A stretch of DNA of 64,000 bases from Mycolicibacterium fluoranthenivorans (lineage in GTDB: Bacteria > Actinomycetota > Actinomycetes > Mycobacteriales > Mycobacteriaceae). The notes below the pieces were generated by a model. The model saw nothing but the letters and a program-made list of their open reading frames with translations, did not search any database and was not told the DNA's origin. The stretch lies in assembly GCF_011758805.1 (NCBI RefSeq), contig NZ_JAANOW010000001.1:1178001-1242000 (forward strand), given 5' to 3'. Shown here in pieces: positions 38,067 through 46,696 of the stretch (positions are counted from its first letter, which is position 1; every line of letters begins with the position of its first letter). Position numbers and translations under genes: made by a program.

Positions 38067-38423
38067 GTGAAAAGCTCCCATCACGGGATTGTGGGTACAA
38101 ACGACATCTTTGTCGCAGCTGGATCTCGAATACGTCGAAACAAGTTGCAATGCAGTCGGTTACGCGTTCTGCGGGGCAATTGCTATGGGCGAGCGTATTT
38201 ATCGCGTTGACAAGCGGTCAAGGAAGATTCGAGGTTGCATATCGAACCCAAATCTTCTGCTGTGTGGTGTCTTTCATTGTGATGTGAAACGTGATGTACC
38301 GCAGATTGTTTCGTTGCGTGTCACTTGACGAGGCGAAAGGTGATGCGGGTCATACCGTTGTAACGTCTAAGAACTCGCTATGAACTCCGTGACAGTGCAC
38401 TGCGAGGTCAGCAGAATGGGTGT
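38067..38423 (+). promoter_or_regulatory. Divergent intergenic region of SulP-CA and response-regulator genes
   Basis: This 357-bp stretch lies between divergent starts and is clearly less GC-rich than its neighbours, as expected for promoters in both directions. No convincing gene is found: a 79-codon open frame at 38089-38328 has atypical composition and no ribosome-binding site. A TTGTAACGTCTAAGAAC segment near 38360 could hold a -10 element for the response-regulator gene. No clear response-regulator direct repeats were identified by eye. Confidence 0.4.
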
Positions 38424-39206
38424 ATGGCCACGATGTCGTTACCTCCTCGTACCCAACACCCCCGTCAAGCCATCCTCGGTCAGCTGCCCAAGATTAATCG
38501 AGCCGACGGATCGCCCATTCGGGTGTTGCTGGTGGACGACGAGCCCGCCCTGACCAACCTGGTCAAGATGGCCTTGCACTACGAGGGCTGGGTGGTCGAC
38601 GTGGCCCACAACGGTCACGACGGCGTAGCCAAATTCGACGAGACCGAACCCGACGTGGTGGTGCTCGACATCATGCTGCCCGATATCGACGGGATGCAGA
38701 TTCTGCAGCGGGTCCGTGAGGCGCAGGGGTACACCCCGACGTTGTTCCTCACCGCCAGGGACTCCGTGCTGGACCGGGTGTCCGGGCTGACCGCCGGTGC
38801 CGACGACTACATGACCAAGCCGTTCAGCCTGGAGGAGTTGGTGGCCCGGCTGCGTGGGCTGCTGCGCCGGTCCAGCCACACCACCCCGCCGGCCGACGAG
38901 GTGCTCACGGTCGGTGACCTCAAACTCGACGGCGCCAGTCGCGACGTCACCCGGGCCGGAACGCCGATCGCGCTGACCGGCACCGAATTCGAACTGCTGC
39001 GATACCTGATGCGCAATCCGGGCCGGGCGATCAGCCGCGCCGAGATTCTGGACCGGGTGTGGAACTACGGTTTCGGCGGCAAGTCCAGCATCGTGGATCT
39101 CTACATTTCCTACCTGCGCAAGAAGGTCGACACCGACCGGGCGCCGATGATCCAGACCGTGCGCGGGGTGGGCTACATGCTGCGGCCGTCGACCGAGCCG
39201 GCGTGA
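38424..39206 (+). CDS. OmpR/PhoB-family response regulator
   Basis: A 260-residue two-component regulator. The receiver domain (about residues 36-150) has the acidic pair DDEP, phospho-acceptor Asp82 (VVVLDIMLPDIDG), Thr in FLTARD and Lys in MTKPFS. The C-terminal winged helix (about 165-255) has TGTEFELLRYLMRNPGRAISR, DRVWNYGFGGKSSIVDLYISYLRKKVD and the final IQTVRGVGYML. The sequence resembles mycobacterial TrcR/PhoP-like regulators but the exact orthologue is not certain. Its TGA overlaps the kinase start (GTGA), so the two are coupled. It is divergent from SulP-CA, a candidate target. Confidence 0.92.
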   Translation: MATMSLPPRTQHPRQAILGQLPKINRADGSPIRVLLVDDEPALTNLVKMALHYEGWVVDVAHNGHDGVAKFDETEPDVVVLDIMLPDIDGMQILQRVREAQGYTPTLFLTARDSVLDRVSGLTAGADDYMTKPFSLEELVARLRGLLRRSSHTTPPADEVLTVGDLKLDGASRDVTRAGTPIALTGTEFELLRYLMRNPGRAISRAEILDRVWNYGFGGKSSIVDLYISYLRKKVDTDRAPMIQTVRGVGYMLRPSTEPA

Positions 39207-40681
39207 TCTGGTGGCCCCGGTCGCTGCGCCGGCAGCTGGTGCTCGGAGTCACCGCCATCGTGACCGTCGTGTTGCTCGCGGTGGGCGTGCTGTCGGTCTA
39301 CAGCCTGCGTACCTACGTGGGCACGATGGGCGACACGGAACTGTCCCGGTCGCTGGCCGCTTTCAGTCACTCGTTCCACAAGTTGCAGCTCAAGAAGGAT
39401 GAAGCCGAGGATGCGGTCGATGCCGACGCATTGTCGGCGTTCGTCGGGCAGGCCCCGGGCAACCTGATCGCGGTGCTGCACGACGGGGAAGTGGTGCAGT
39501 CGGCGGTGTTCTCCGACGGGGAGCCGCACCCGGCGCCGCGTGCGGTTGTCGAGGCACTCGACAGCCTGGACTGGACCGGTGCCGGCCCCCGCACGGTGAA
39601 ACTGCCCGGGTTGGGTGCCTACCGGTTGGCGGCAGAGCCCGCCGGTGGTGACGGCGACGGGCACATGCTGCTGTGCGGGGTATCGCTGGACAGCGCGAAT
39701 CAGGTGATCGCCCGCAAGACGGTGACCCTCGCGGTGATCATCGTCGTCGCGCTGGTGGTGACGGCGCTGGGTACGGTCGCAGTGGTCCGGTATGCGCTGC
39801 GGCCGCTGCGCCGGGTCGCCTCGACCGCGGCCAAGGTGGCCACCCTGCGCCTGGATGCCGACGATCCGCGTATCCATGCCCGCGTGCAGGAGCGCTACAC
39901 CGACCCCGACAGCGAGGTCGGGGTGGTGGGCGAAGCCCTCAACCAGCTGTTGGCGAACGTGGACAGCGCGCTGGCCGAGCTCGCCGCCTCCGATCGGCGC
40001 ACCAGGCAGTTCCTGATGGATGCCAGCCATGAGCTGCGGACGCCGTTGGCGGCGATCCAGGGGTACGCCGAGCTCACCCGCCAGGACAGCGCCGAGCTTC
40101 CACCCACCACCGAGTACGCGCTGGCCCGCATCGAGGCCGAGGCTCGCCGGATGACCGGACTGGTGGGGGATCTGCTGCTGCTGACCAGACTCGGCGAAGG
40201 ACAGGACCTGGAAAGCGATGATGTCGACCTGGCCGATCTGGTGGTCGACGCCGTGAACGACATCGCGGTGTCGGCGCCGGAGCACCACTGGGTGACGCGT
40301 CTGCCCGAGGATCCGGTCTGGGTGCGCGGAGACCGCGCGCGGCTGCATCAGGTGCTCGGCAATCTGCTGACCAACGCCCGGATGCACACACCGCCCGGGG
40401 TGACCGTGACGATCGGACTGGACATCCGGCGTGACCGCGCGCTTCTGACGGTCACAGACGACGGTCCGGGAATTGATGCGGAATTGTTGCCGAACTTGTT
40501 CGGAAGATTTGTGCGCGCCGACAAATCCCGGTCGCGAGAGTTGGGCAGCACCGGTCTGGGTCTGGCCATTGTCGCGTCGATCATAGAGGCTCACAAGGGC
40601 GCGGTGACGGTCCAGTCTTCCTCTGAAGAAACAACTTTCACGGTTGACCTGCCGCTGGCGCCGGCTTCGCAATTGGTATGA
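39203..40681 (+). CDS. Sensor histidine kinase
   Basis: A 492-residue membrane kinase paired with the preceding regulator. TM1 is at about 12-34 (LVLGVTAIVTVVLLAVGVL), an extracytoplasmic sensor loop at about 35-170, TM2 at about 173-196 (TLAVIIVVALVVTALGTVAVV), then a HAMP segment. The phospho-acceptor is His276 in DASHELRTPLAAIQGYAEL. The ATPase shows the N box (LGNLLTNARMH), G1 (DDGPGI), F box (LFGRFVRADKSRS) and G2 (GSTGLGLAI). GTG 39203 overlaps the regulator stop. The stimulus is unknown; the neighbouring bicarbonate/CO2 fusion hints at CO2, pH or anion sensing. Confidence 0.92.
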   Translation: MIWWPRSLRRQLVLGVTAIVTVVLLAVGVLSVYSLRTYVGTMGDTELSRSLAAFSHSFHKLQLKKDEAEDAVDADALSAFVGQAPGNLIAVLHDGEVVQSAVFSDGEPHPAPRAVVEALDSLDWTGAGPRTVKLPGLGAYRLAAEPAGGDGDGHMLLCGVSLDSANQVIARKTVTLAVIIVVALVVTALGTVAVVRYALRPLRRVASTAAKVATLRLDADDPRIHARVQERYTDPDSEVGVVGEALNQLLANVDSALAELAASDRRTRQFLMDASHELRTPLAAIQGYAELTRQDSAELPPTTEYALARIEAEARRMTGLVGDLLLLTRLGEGQDLESDDVDLADLVVDAVNDIAVSAPEHHWVTRLPEDPVWVRGDRARLHQVLGNLLTNARMHTPPGVTVTIGLDIRRDRALLTVTDDGPGIDAELLPNLFGRFVRADKSRSRELGSTGLGLAIVASIIEAHKGAVTVQSSSEETTFTVDLPLAPASQLV

Positions 40682-40789
40682 GTTCGGCCTGAATCGCCAT
40701 TGTTTGCATTTGATATGCATGTGTGGGAATTCGTGCATATCGGTAATAGCCTGGACGTGTATTCAGAAATTCACGGAAAGGTGTATCGC

Positions 40790-41089
40790 ATGCTCAGATC
40801 GCTCACTCTCCTCCCCGTCGGCCTGGCCGCGGCCGGACTGGTGCTGGCCGCTCCCGCCGGTGCCGCCCCGACCGGTCCGTCGACCGCGCAGCAGACCATC
40901 GATCAGCTGCAGTCCGAGGGTTACCGCGTCATCACCACCAAGGTGGGCGCGGGTTCGATCGACCAGTGCAGCGTCAGCGGGGTCCGCCCGGGGCGCGATA
41001 TCACCGAGCTGAGGGCGTTCCCGCGCGGAAACACGCAGGAAGTCGTCCGGTACACGACCGTCTACGTTGACCTGGCCTGCGCGAGGTGA
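40790..41089 (+). CDS. Small exported protein, unknown function
   Basis: A 99-residue protein. The signal peptide (SLTLLPVGLAAAGLVLAAPAGA) should be cleaved before APTGPS near residue 27. The mature domain of about 70 residues has two cysteines (DQCSVSG and DLACAR at the very C-terminus), which could form a disulfide, and the segment TIDQLQSEGYRVITTKVGAGSIDQC typical of small mycobacterial secreted proteins. ATG 40790 fits the GGAAAGG ribosome-binding site; GTG 40781 is possible. An AT-rich 108-bp promoter-like region precedes it. No function is known to me. Confidence 0.75.
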   Translation: MLRSLTLLPVGLAAAGLVLAAPAGAAPTGPSTAQQTIDQLQSEGYRVITTKVGAGSIDQCSVSGVRPGRDITELRAFPRGNTQEVVRYTTVYVDLACAR

Positions 41090-41107
41090 CCAGGTTAGGG
41101 TGGGCCC

Positions 41108-41665
41108 ATGCTGAGCAAGATGCTGATCGCGCTGGCGAGCGCCGCCGGCGCCGCGGCCGTCGCTATGCCCGGCATGGGCCTTCCTCTTGCGGCGGCCGAC
41201 CCCGCTCCGCCGCCACCGCCCCCGCCGAATATCGGCGGCTACGAGCTGGCCAAGCCCTCGCAGTTCATGGTGATGGACGGGTCGATGTACGCCTTCGCCG
41301 CACCCGGCGGGTTGGTCTGCATCATGATGCGGACCACCGGTGATTACGGCTGCAGCGGTCCGATCCCGGCCCCGCCGGAGGAGGCGAATGCGATCACCGG
41401 CGGTCAGGTCGGACCGCCCGCGTTCGCCGTATCCCACGCCCCGATCTGGGGTTCGCTCACCGGGCACGTCTACCCGCTGCTGCCGAACAACAAGCTCAGC
41501 TACAAGAACATCACCTGCGGCACGGACGGCGTGATGACCACCTGTCAGAACTCGTTCGACCAGTCCGGGTTCGTGCTCAGCCCGTCGGGCAGCTACATCG
41601 TCAACCAGACCAACCCGCTGGTGGATCGGCCCGACGGCGCCGCCCGGAACCCGTACTTCAACTGA
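41108..41665 (+). CDS. Exported proline-rich-linker protein, unknown function
   Basis: A 185-residue protein. A signal peptide (about residues 1-30, LASAAGAAAVAMPGMGLPLAAA) is followed by a run of prolines (about 33-40) and a globular part with four cysteines (LVCIM, YGCSG, ITCGTDG, TTCQN) likely to form two disulfides. The domain resembles mycobacterial secreted proteins of unknown function. It starts 18 bp after the previous small exported gene and is probably in the same transcript. It converges on gpsA with a 24-bp gap. Confidence 0.75.
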   Translation: MLSKMLIALASAAGAAAVAMPGMGLPLAAADPAPPPPPPPNIGGYELAKPSQFMVMDGSMYAFAAPGGLVCIMMRTTGDYGCSGPIPAPPEEANAITGGQVGPPAFAVSHAPIWGSLTGHVYPLLPNNKLSYKNITCGTDGVMTTCQNSFDQSGFVLSPSGSYIVNQTNPLVDRPDGAARNPYFN

Positions 41666-41689
41666 TCCTCTCGCGACTGCGCGTCGAGA

Positions 41690-42715
41690 TCAGAAGCCGG
41701 AACCGTAGACCTCGTGGCCGGGCTTCTCGACCATCAGCCCGTGGTAGGCATCCTCCACCGTGGCGCCGTGGTTGATCACCCCGTCGACCTGACGGGCGAT
41801 GGGCATGGTGATCCCGCAGTCCTTGGCGAACTCCATGATCACCGAGGCCGCCTTGACGCCCTCGGCCACCTGATTCATCGAGGTGATGATCTCCTCGACG
41901 GTCTTGCCCCGCCCGAGTTGCTCGCCGACGTGACGGTTGCGGCTGCGCTGCGAGGTACACGTCACGATGAGGTCACCCATCCCGGCCAGGCCGGCAAAGG
42001 TGTCGCGGTGTCCGCCCAGGGCCACCCCGAGTTTGGACATCTCGGCGACCGCCCGCGCCATCACCATGGCCCGGGTGTTCTCCCCGATACCCAGGGAGTA
42101 GCCCATGCCCACCGCGATCGCATAGACGTTCTTCAGCGCTCCGGCCATCTCGACACCCACCACATCGTCGGTGGTGTACGTGCGAAATCGCCTGGTGCGG
42201 AACAGCTGTCCCAAGTTGGCGGCCAGATGTTGATCCGGCATGGCCAGCACGGCCGCCGCCGCGTAACCCTCCGCGACCTCGCGCGCGATATTGGGCCCGG
42301 CGAGGATCCCGGCCGGATGCCCGGGCAGCACCTCGTCGACGATCTGGCTCATCCGCATGTTGGTGCCCTGCTCCAGGCCCTTCACCAGTGAGACCACCGG
42401 GACCCACGGCCGAAGTTCCTTCGCAAGCTCCTGCAGTACGCCGCGGAACCCGTGCGAGGGCACGCCCATCACGATCACGTCGGCGCAGTTGGCCGCCTCG
42501 GAGAAATCAGTGGTGGCCCGCAGATTGTCGGGCAGCTCCACCTCATCGCCGAGATACCGGGAGTTGCGGTGGTTGTCGTTGATGTCCTTGGCGGTCTCCT
42601 CGGATCGCACCCACTGCAGGGTCGGTCCACGGCGCGCGCAGATCGATGCGACGGTGGTGCCCCACGATCCACCACCCAGGACGACGACATTCGGTACACG
42701 TTGCGCGGCTGCCAT
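41690..42715 (-). CDS. gpsA: NAD(P)-dependent glycerol-3-phosphate dehydrogenase
   Basis: A 341-residue enzyme that reduces dihydroxyacetone phosphate to sn-glycerol-3-phosphate for phospholipid synthesis. The cofactor site is VVVLGGGSWGTTVASICA (about residues 9-26). Other family signatures: VVSLVKGLEQGTNMRMSQI, the substrate Lys in GALKNVYAIAVGMGYSLGIGENTRAM, and AGMGDLIVTCTSQRSRNRHVGEQLG. It corresponds to Rv0564c and again follows htpX, although about 6.7 kb of other genes have come between. Start ATG 42715. Confidence 0.95.
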   Translation of the reverse strand: MAAAQRVPNVVVLGGGSWGTTVASICARRGPTLQWVRSEETAKDINDNHRNSRYLGDEVELPDNLRATTDFSEAANCADVIVMGVPSHGFRGVLQELAKELRPWVPVVSLVKGLEQGTNMRMSQIVDEVLPGHPAGILAGPNIAREVAEGYAAAAVLAMPDQHLAANLGQLFRTRRFRTYTTDDVVGVEMAGALKNVYAIAVGMGYSLGIGENTRAMVMARAVAEMSKLGVALGGHRDTFAGLAGMGDLIVTCTSQRSRNRHVGEQLGRGKTVEEIITSMNQVAEGVKAASVIMEFAKDCGITMPIARQVDGVINHGATVEDAYHGLMVEKPGHEVYGSGF

Positions 42716-42815
42716 GCGGCCAGGTTAGTTTTGCCGTCCCCGCGTTCGTGGCCGATTCGATTGTTGCGCGGAAACCCTTCCGGGCTGTGCGACGATCGAA
42801 GGGGTCGGTTTGGGG

Positions 42816-44660
42816 GTGTGGTTTTCGTTGACTTCGATCTCGCTGGTGGCGGCGTCGCATCCGGAGAGCCTGCTGACCGCCGCCGCCCAGCTCGGCGCCA
42901 AGATCGCTCACCTCGACTCCGCCATCGCCGGTGAACGCCAGGTCATCGCCGCGCTGCGCGGGGCCTGGTCGGGTTCGGCCGCCGACGCCGCCGTGGCCCG
43001 GGCCGAACGCCAGCTCGCCGAGATGCAGGGTCTGCGCGGCAGGATGTTGGCCTGTCAGGCGGCCCTGCAGCGGGGCGGGGCTCAGCTGTCTTCGACACGC
43101 ACCGGACTGCTGTCGGTGGTGTCGGGTCTGCGCGCACTGGGCTGGCAGGTTGCCGACGACGGTACCTGCACCGCGCCGCCGTTCCTGCCGCCGGCGTTCA
43201 CCGGGCTGGCGCTGGCCTGGACCGCGCTCATCAAGAGACTGCTGGAGCTGTTCGACGAGATCGACCGGGAAACCGCCGAGTCGGTGCGGGCCGCGGTAGG
43301 CGTCTCGCCGTCGCAGCAGCCGCCGGGTGCGCCGCCGCCACCGCAGATCCCGGCGGCCGGTACCGCACCGGAGGACGTGAAGAAGTGGTGGGATTCGCTG
43401 CCGCAAGAACAGAAGGACCGCTACGTCGCCGAACACCCCGCTGAGCTGGGCAACCTGAACGGCATTCCCGCCGAGATCCGCGACAAGGTGAATCAGGCGG
43501 TGATGCACGACGACCTGAACCGGGTGCGCGAGGTCGCCGGTCGCCACGGCGTCTCCGAGGACGAGGTCATCAAGGACCCGGCCAAGTACGGGTTGACCCA
43601 AGACGATGCCACCCGCTTCTACAACGCCCGGCGCACCGATGAGGGGCTGACGCACCAGCGCGGCTCCGACCCACAGAACCCGCGGCCGGTGATGCTGTGG
43701 GGGTACCAGCCGATGGCCGACAACGGGCAGGGCCGGGCCGCCATCGCGATCGGCAATCCGGACAAGGCCCGCAACACCGCCGTCATCGTCCCCGGCACCG
43801 GCAGCAGCGTGCGCGACGGCTGGCTGGCCGACGGCCACAACGACGCCATCAACCTCTACGACCAGTCAGCGCTGGCCGATCCTGACGATCCGACAGCCGT
43901 CATCATGTGGATGGGCTACGACGCACCGGACGGTTTCACCGATCTTCGGATCGCCAATCCGGATCTGGCGCGCCAAGGGGGCGCACTGCTGGCCGCCGAT
44001 GTCAACGGTCTGTCGGCCACCCACGAGGGTTCCTCGCATATCACGGTGATCGGTCATTCGTACGGCTCGACCACGGTGGCCGACGCCTTCGCCGGAAGTG
44101 GGATGCGGGCCAATGACGCAGTGCTGATCGGTTGTCCGGGAACCGATTTGGCCACGAGTGCGGCGGACTTCCACCTCGATGGTGGACAGGTGTACGTCGG
44201 TTCGGCGTCCACCGATCCGGTGAGCTGGTTGGGTACCCCGGGTGCGATTCCGGCGAATGTGCTCAACCAGCAGTTGGGGTATCCGGTGGGGCCCTATGCC
44301 GGTCTGGGCGCCGACCCGGCCGGGGAGGCGTACGGCTCGGTGCGTTTCGACGCCGAGGTGGCCGGGCACGGTGGCCTGAGCACCCACGACCACTCGCACT
44401 ACTACGACATGGGGAGTGAATCTCTGCGTGCGATGACCGATATCGCCAGCGGGAACGCCGACCGGTTGGAGGGCGACGGGCTACTGGCCGAGGGCCGTCG
44501 ACAGCCGCATATCAGCACACCCGATCACGTCGATCTGCCCTTCGGGATCGACATTCCGTTGCCGCACATCGATTCCGACATCCCCGGTTCCCCGGCCTTC
44601 ATCGACCCGCAAGCAGAGCGTTCAGGAAGTTCGGTGACCACAGATCATGAATACAAGTAG
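42816..44660 (+). CDS. WXG100-like N-terminal domain fused to a DUF1023 alpha/beta hydrolase
   Basis: A 614-residue protein. The N-terminal 100 residues are two helices around Trp51-Ser-Gly53 (LRGAWSGSAADAAVARAE), the plan of WXG100/ESX substrates. A Pro-rich linker (about 165-185) leads to a DUF1023 hydrolase: NTAVIVPGTGSSVRDGW, the elbow GHSYGS (Ser415), and a late acidic/His region (HGGLSTHDHSHYYDMGSESL). No signal peptide is present, consistent with type VII export. GTG 42816 is chosen; TTG 42810 is possible. The last 14 bp overlap a lipoprotein gene. Cell-surface lipase, esterase or contact-dependent toxin are the options; none is proven. Confidence 0.8.
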   Translation: MWFSLTSISLVAASHPESLLTAAAQLGAKIAHLDSAIAGERQVIAALRGAWSGSAADAAVARAERQLAEMQGLRGRMLACQAALQRGGAQLSSTRTGLLSVVSGLRALGWQVADDGTCTAPPFLPPAFTGLALAWTALIKRLLELFDEIDRETAESVRAAVGVSPSQQPPGAPPPPQIPAAGTAPEDVKKWWDSLPQEQKDRYVAEHPAELGNLNGIPAEIRDKVNQAVMHDDLNRVREVAGRHGVSEDEVIKDPAKYGLTQDDATRFYNARRTDEGLTHQRGSDPQNPRPVMLWGYQPMADNGQGRAAIAIGNPDKARNTAVIVPGTGSSVRDGWLADGHNDAINLYDQSALADPDDPTAVIMWMGYDAPDGFTDLRIANPDLARQGGALLAADVNGLSATHEGSSHITVIGHSYGSTTVADAFAGSGMRANDAVLIGCPGTDLATSAADFHLDGGQVYVGSASTDPVSWLGTPGAIPANVLNQQLGYPVGPYAGLGADPAGEAYGSVRFDAEVAGHGGLSTHDHSHYYDMGSESLRAMTDIASGNADRLEGDGLLAEGRRQPHISTPDHVDLPFGIDIPLPHIDSDIPGSPAFIDPQAERSGSSVTTDHEYK

Positions 44661-45174
44661 GGTCGCGGCGACCGTCGCCGTCATGTTGACGTTAGGAGGG
44701 TGTGCGATGAATCCCACACATCCCGATGCCGATCGACCGGCCAATCCGCTGACGCCCGCACAGTCGACCCAGCAGGTGGTCGACGTCGGCAGGCAACTGC
44801 GGAAGGTCGCCGGCCTGCGGGGCGTCTCGGGCGGCTTCTCGTTCGAGTCGTGCAACGACCAGGGCGAGCCGCCGTACCGCGGCAGGGTGGAGATGAGCTC
44901 GGAGTTGCCCGTCGATATCGCGCCCGATGTGTACGCGCGGCAGGTGGCCGATGCGATGGTGGCCGCCGGCTGGACCGACGGACCGCCGCCGGGCAAGAAG
45001 CCGTACGGCACCGTCATCAACAAGGACGGCGTGATGGTGGTGATGGGGCGGGCGCACGTACCGGGCCGGATCGCCTACACCGTTTTCGGTGAGTGCCGGG
45101 ATGGCACCGACCATCGCGACGACGGGGCGACGGTCGGCCGTCCGATCACTGAGGAACTTCTCAGCGACAGCTGA
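44647..45174 (+). CDS. Lipoprotein paired with DUF1023 hydrolase, unknown function
   Basis: A 175-residue lipoprotein with a classical lipobox, LTLGGC (Cys at about residue 19). The mature part has two more cysteines (FESCND and GECRDG) and a mixed alpha/beta domain (SGGFSFESCNDQGEPPYRGR, YARQVADAMVAAGWTDG, MVVMGRAHVPGRIAYTVFGEC). It starts inside the preceding gene, so its translation is coupled to the WXG100-like hydrolase. Such hydrolase-lipoprotein pairs recur in mycobacteria. The lipoprotein could be a partner, anchor or inhibitor of the hydrolase. Confidence 0.75.
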   Translation: MNTSRVAATVAVMLTLGGCAMNPTHPDADRPANPLTPAQSTQQVVDVGRQLRKVAGLRGVSGGFSFESCNDQGEPPYRGRVEMSSELPVDIAPDVYARQVADAMVAAGWTDGPPPGKKPYGTVINKDGVMVVMGRAHVPGRIAYTVFGECRDGTDHRDDGATVGRPITEELLSDS

Positions 45175-45369
45175 ACGACGCTTCGGAGTTCTTCCAGCGC
45201 AACGAATTCACGGCTGCGTGTCGGCCGGCTTCTTGGCGTACCTGTTTCGTCGCCCGGTCGGCGTACACGAGATGTCATTCAACTGACCGACAAAGTTCTC
45301 GCATAGGCGTTACTCTGAGCCTACTCATCTTTGCGTCTGCAACAACATCTCGATCCCTGGGAGAATTCA

Positions 45370-45780
45370 GTGAAGAGCACCCTCATCGTCGCCGGCATGA
45401 TCGGCGCCGCCGGTCTCGGCGGTTTTGCCTTTGCGTCCGCTGCGCCCGCGCAGGCGGCGTGCGCGCCTTCATTCACCTCGATCCCGTGCACGATCGTGAC
45501 GAATGTGGCCGCGGCGCCCGGGGAGCTCGCGGGTGGCCTCGCCGCGGCGCCCCTGCAGCTCGCCTACAGTGTGGGGACCCTGCCGGCGCAGGCTGCTGCC
45601 GGCGCGCAGACGGTCTTCAACGCGCCGACGACGATCGCTGCCAATGTGCTCCAGGCGCCGCAGAATATTGCCAACAGCCTGGGTAGTGCGCCGGGGCAGC
45701 TTGCCGGTAGCCTTGCGGCCGCACCGGGCCAGTTCGTCCGCGCCATCACCCACGGCGGTACGGACCCCGAGTCGCAATAG
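45370..45780 (+). CDS. Exported Ala/Pro repeat protein, first tandem paralogue
   Basis: A 136-residue exported protein. The signal peptide (KSTLIVAGMIGAAGLGGFAFA) ends before a conserved block with two cysteines, CAPSFTSIPC. The rest is built of repeats of roughly 11-14 residues around APxQLAxxLxxAP (NVAAAPGELAGGLAAAPLQ, APQNIANSLGSAPGQLAGSL), ending FVRAITHGGTDPESQ. The same ends occur in the paralogue at 46224. GTG 45370 follows the GGGAGA ribosome-binding site. The helical amphipathic repeat suggests surface or lipid association. Function unknown. Confidence 0.75.
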   Translation: MKSTLIVAGMIGAAGLGGFAFASAAPAQAACAPSFTSIPCTIVTNVAAAPGELAGGLAAAPLQLAYSVGTLPAQAAAGAQTVFNAPTTIAANVLQAPQNIANSLGSAPGQLAGSLAAAPGQFVRAITHGGTDPESQ

Positions 45781-45794
45781 CGCATCTGACACCG

Positions 45795-45836
45795 ACACAA
45801 GGAGCCCGGAGACAGTCGTCTCCGGGCTCCTTGTGT
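45795..45836 (+). terminator. Hairpin terminator after first repeat protein
   Basis: A perfect 19-bp stem, arms 45795-45813 and 45818-45836, closes a 4-base loop 15 bp after the stop. The inner 12 bp of the stem (GAGCCCGGAGAC) are identical to the terminator at 46697, so gene and terminator were probably duplicated together. No long U-tract follows. Confidence 0.85.
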
Positions 45837-46223
45837 TGATGCTCGAGCTCGTCCGGCGAGGGGTTCGGCGGTGGCTGGATGAAGTGCGATCTGGCGGCAC
45901 ATCTCTCGTGGACGTGCCGACGTAGCGGTCCGGCCTTGGCTGAAGTTATTTGATTTCGCAAGTTGATGGTCCCCATTTTTATTGCCTTTGCAAGAAACTT
46001 GGGACGGCGTTTAGTTGACTTCGCAATCTTTTTCCCTCTATCGGACCCGCAAACTTGCAGGTCCGTCAGTATTGGCGATAAACCAACAGTTCAGCGGGTT
46101 TCTTGCCCCATTGGGACCGTTGCTGCAGCGACCGCAACAAAGGCGCAGCGTGGATAAAGTTGAGCTACGCTGAGCGTAATTCGTCCGCGCCCCGGCAATT
46201 CGCCATCCCATATAGGAGTAGCA
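45837..46223 (+). other. AT-rich intergenic region with inverted-repeat elements
   Basis: This 387-bp stretch between the twin exported-protein genes is markedly AT-rich from about 45940 to 46170, unlike the rest of the window. It contains an 11-bp imperfect inverted repeat (46041-46051 with 46054-46064, one mismatch), and related GCAAG/CTTG elements near 45958 and 45990-46000. A 28-codon frame at 45838-45925 and another at 45963-46157 lack good ribosome-binding sites and are not called as genes. It probably serves as the promoter/operator region of the second paralogue. Confidence 0.4.
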
Positions 46224-46685
46224 GTGAAGAGAACTCTCATCTTCGTCGCCGCCGGACTTGGCGCCGTCGGTATCGCCGGCCTCGGCGGCTTCGCGACCGC
46301 GGCGCCCGCGCAGGCGAGCTGTGCGCCCGGGTTCACCTCGATCCCGTGCACCATCGCGGACAATGTGGTGCAGGCCCCGCAACAGATCGCCGATGGTCTC
46401 GCGGTGGCGCCCGGGCAGCTGTTCGCCAGCAAGGGCTGCCCGGCCAACGACGACGGATCGGTAAGCCCCTGTGGTCTGCCCGCGGTGCCCGGGCAGCTCG
46501 TCACCAGTATCGGGACTCTGCCCCTTCAGGCGATCGTAGGAGCCCAGCAGGTCGTCACCGCGCCGCAGAATATCGCCAACGGTTTGGCGAACGCGCCGAG
46601 GCAGATCGCCGGTGGCCTTGCGGCCGCGCCGGGCCAGTTCGTCCGCGCCATCACCCATGGCGGCACGGATCCCGAGTCGCAGTAG
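46224..46685 (+). CDS. Exported Ala/Pro repeat protein, second tandem paralogue
   Basis: A 153-residue exported protein closely related to the one at 45370. It has the same signal type (IAGLGGFATAAPAQA), the block CAPGFTSIPCTIADNV, the AP-x-Q-I/L-A repeats (VVQAPQQIADGLAVAPGQL, APQNIANGLANAPRQIAGGL) and an identical end, FVRAITHGGTDPESQ. It differs by an insert of about 20 residues with two extra cysteines (KGCPANDDGSVSPCG). Start ATG 46224, ribosome-binding site AGGAG at 46215-46219. A retained identical C-terminus after divergence of the middle suggests a functional tail. Confidence 0.78.
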   Translation: MKRTLIFVAAGLGAVGIAGLGGFATAAPAQASCAPGFTSIPCTIADNVVQAPQQIADGLAVAPGQLFASKGCPANDDGSVSPCGLPAVPGQLVTSIGTLPLQAIVGAQQVVTAPQNIANGLANAPRQIAGGLAAAPGQFVRAITHGGTDPESQ

Positions 46686-46696
46686 AACCAACGCAG

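Noticed and set aside
38089..38328. 79-codon frame in the divergent region before the response regulator
   Set aside because: AT-rich composition unlike coding DNA, no ribosome-binding site, and it occupies the expected promoter region.
45963..46157. 64-codon frame in the AT-rich island
   Set aside because: Codon use does not match neighbouring genes, no ribosome-binding site and no family resemblance.
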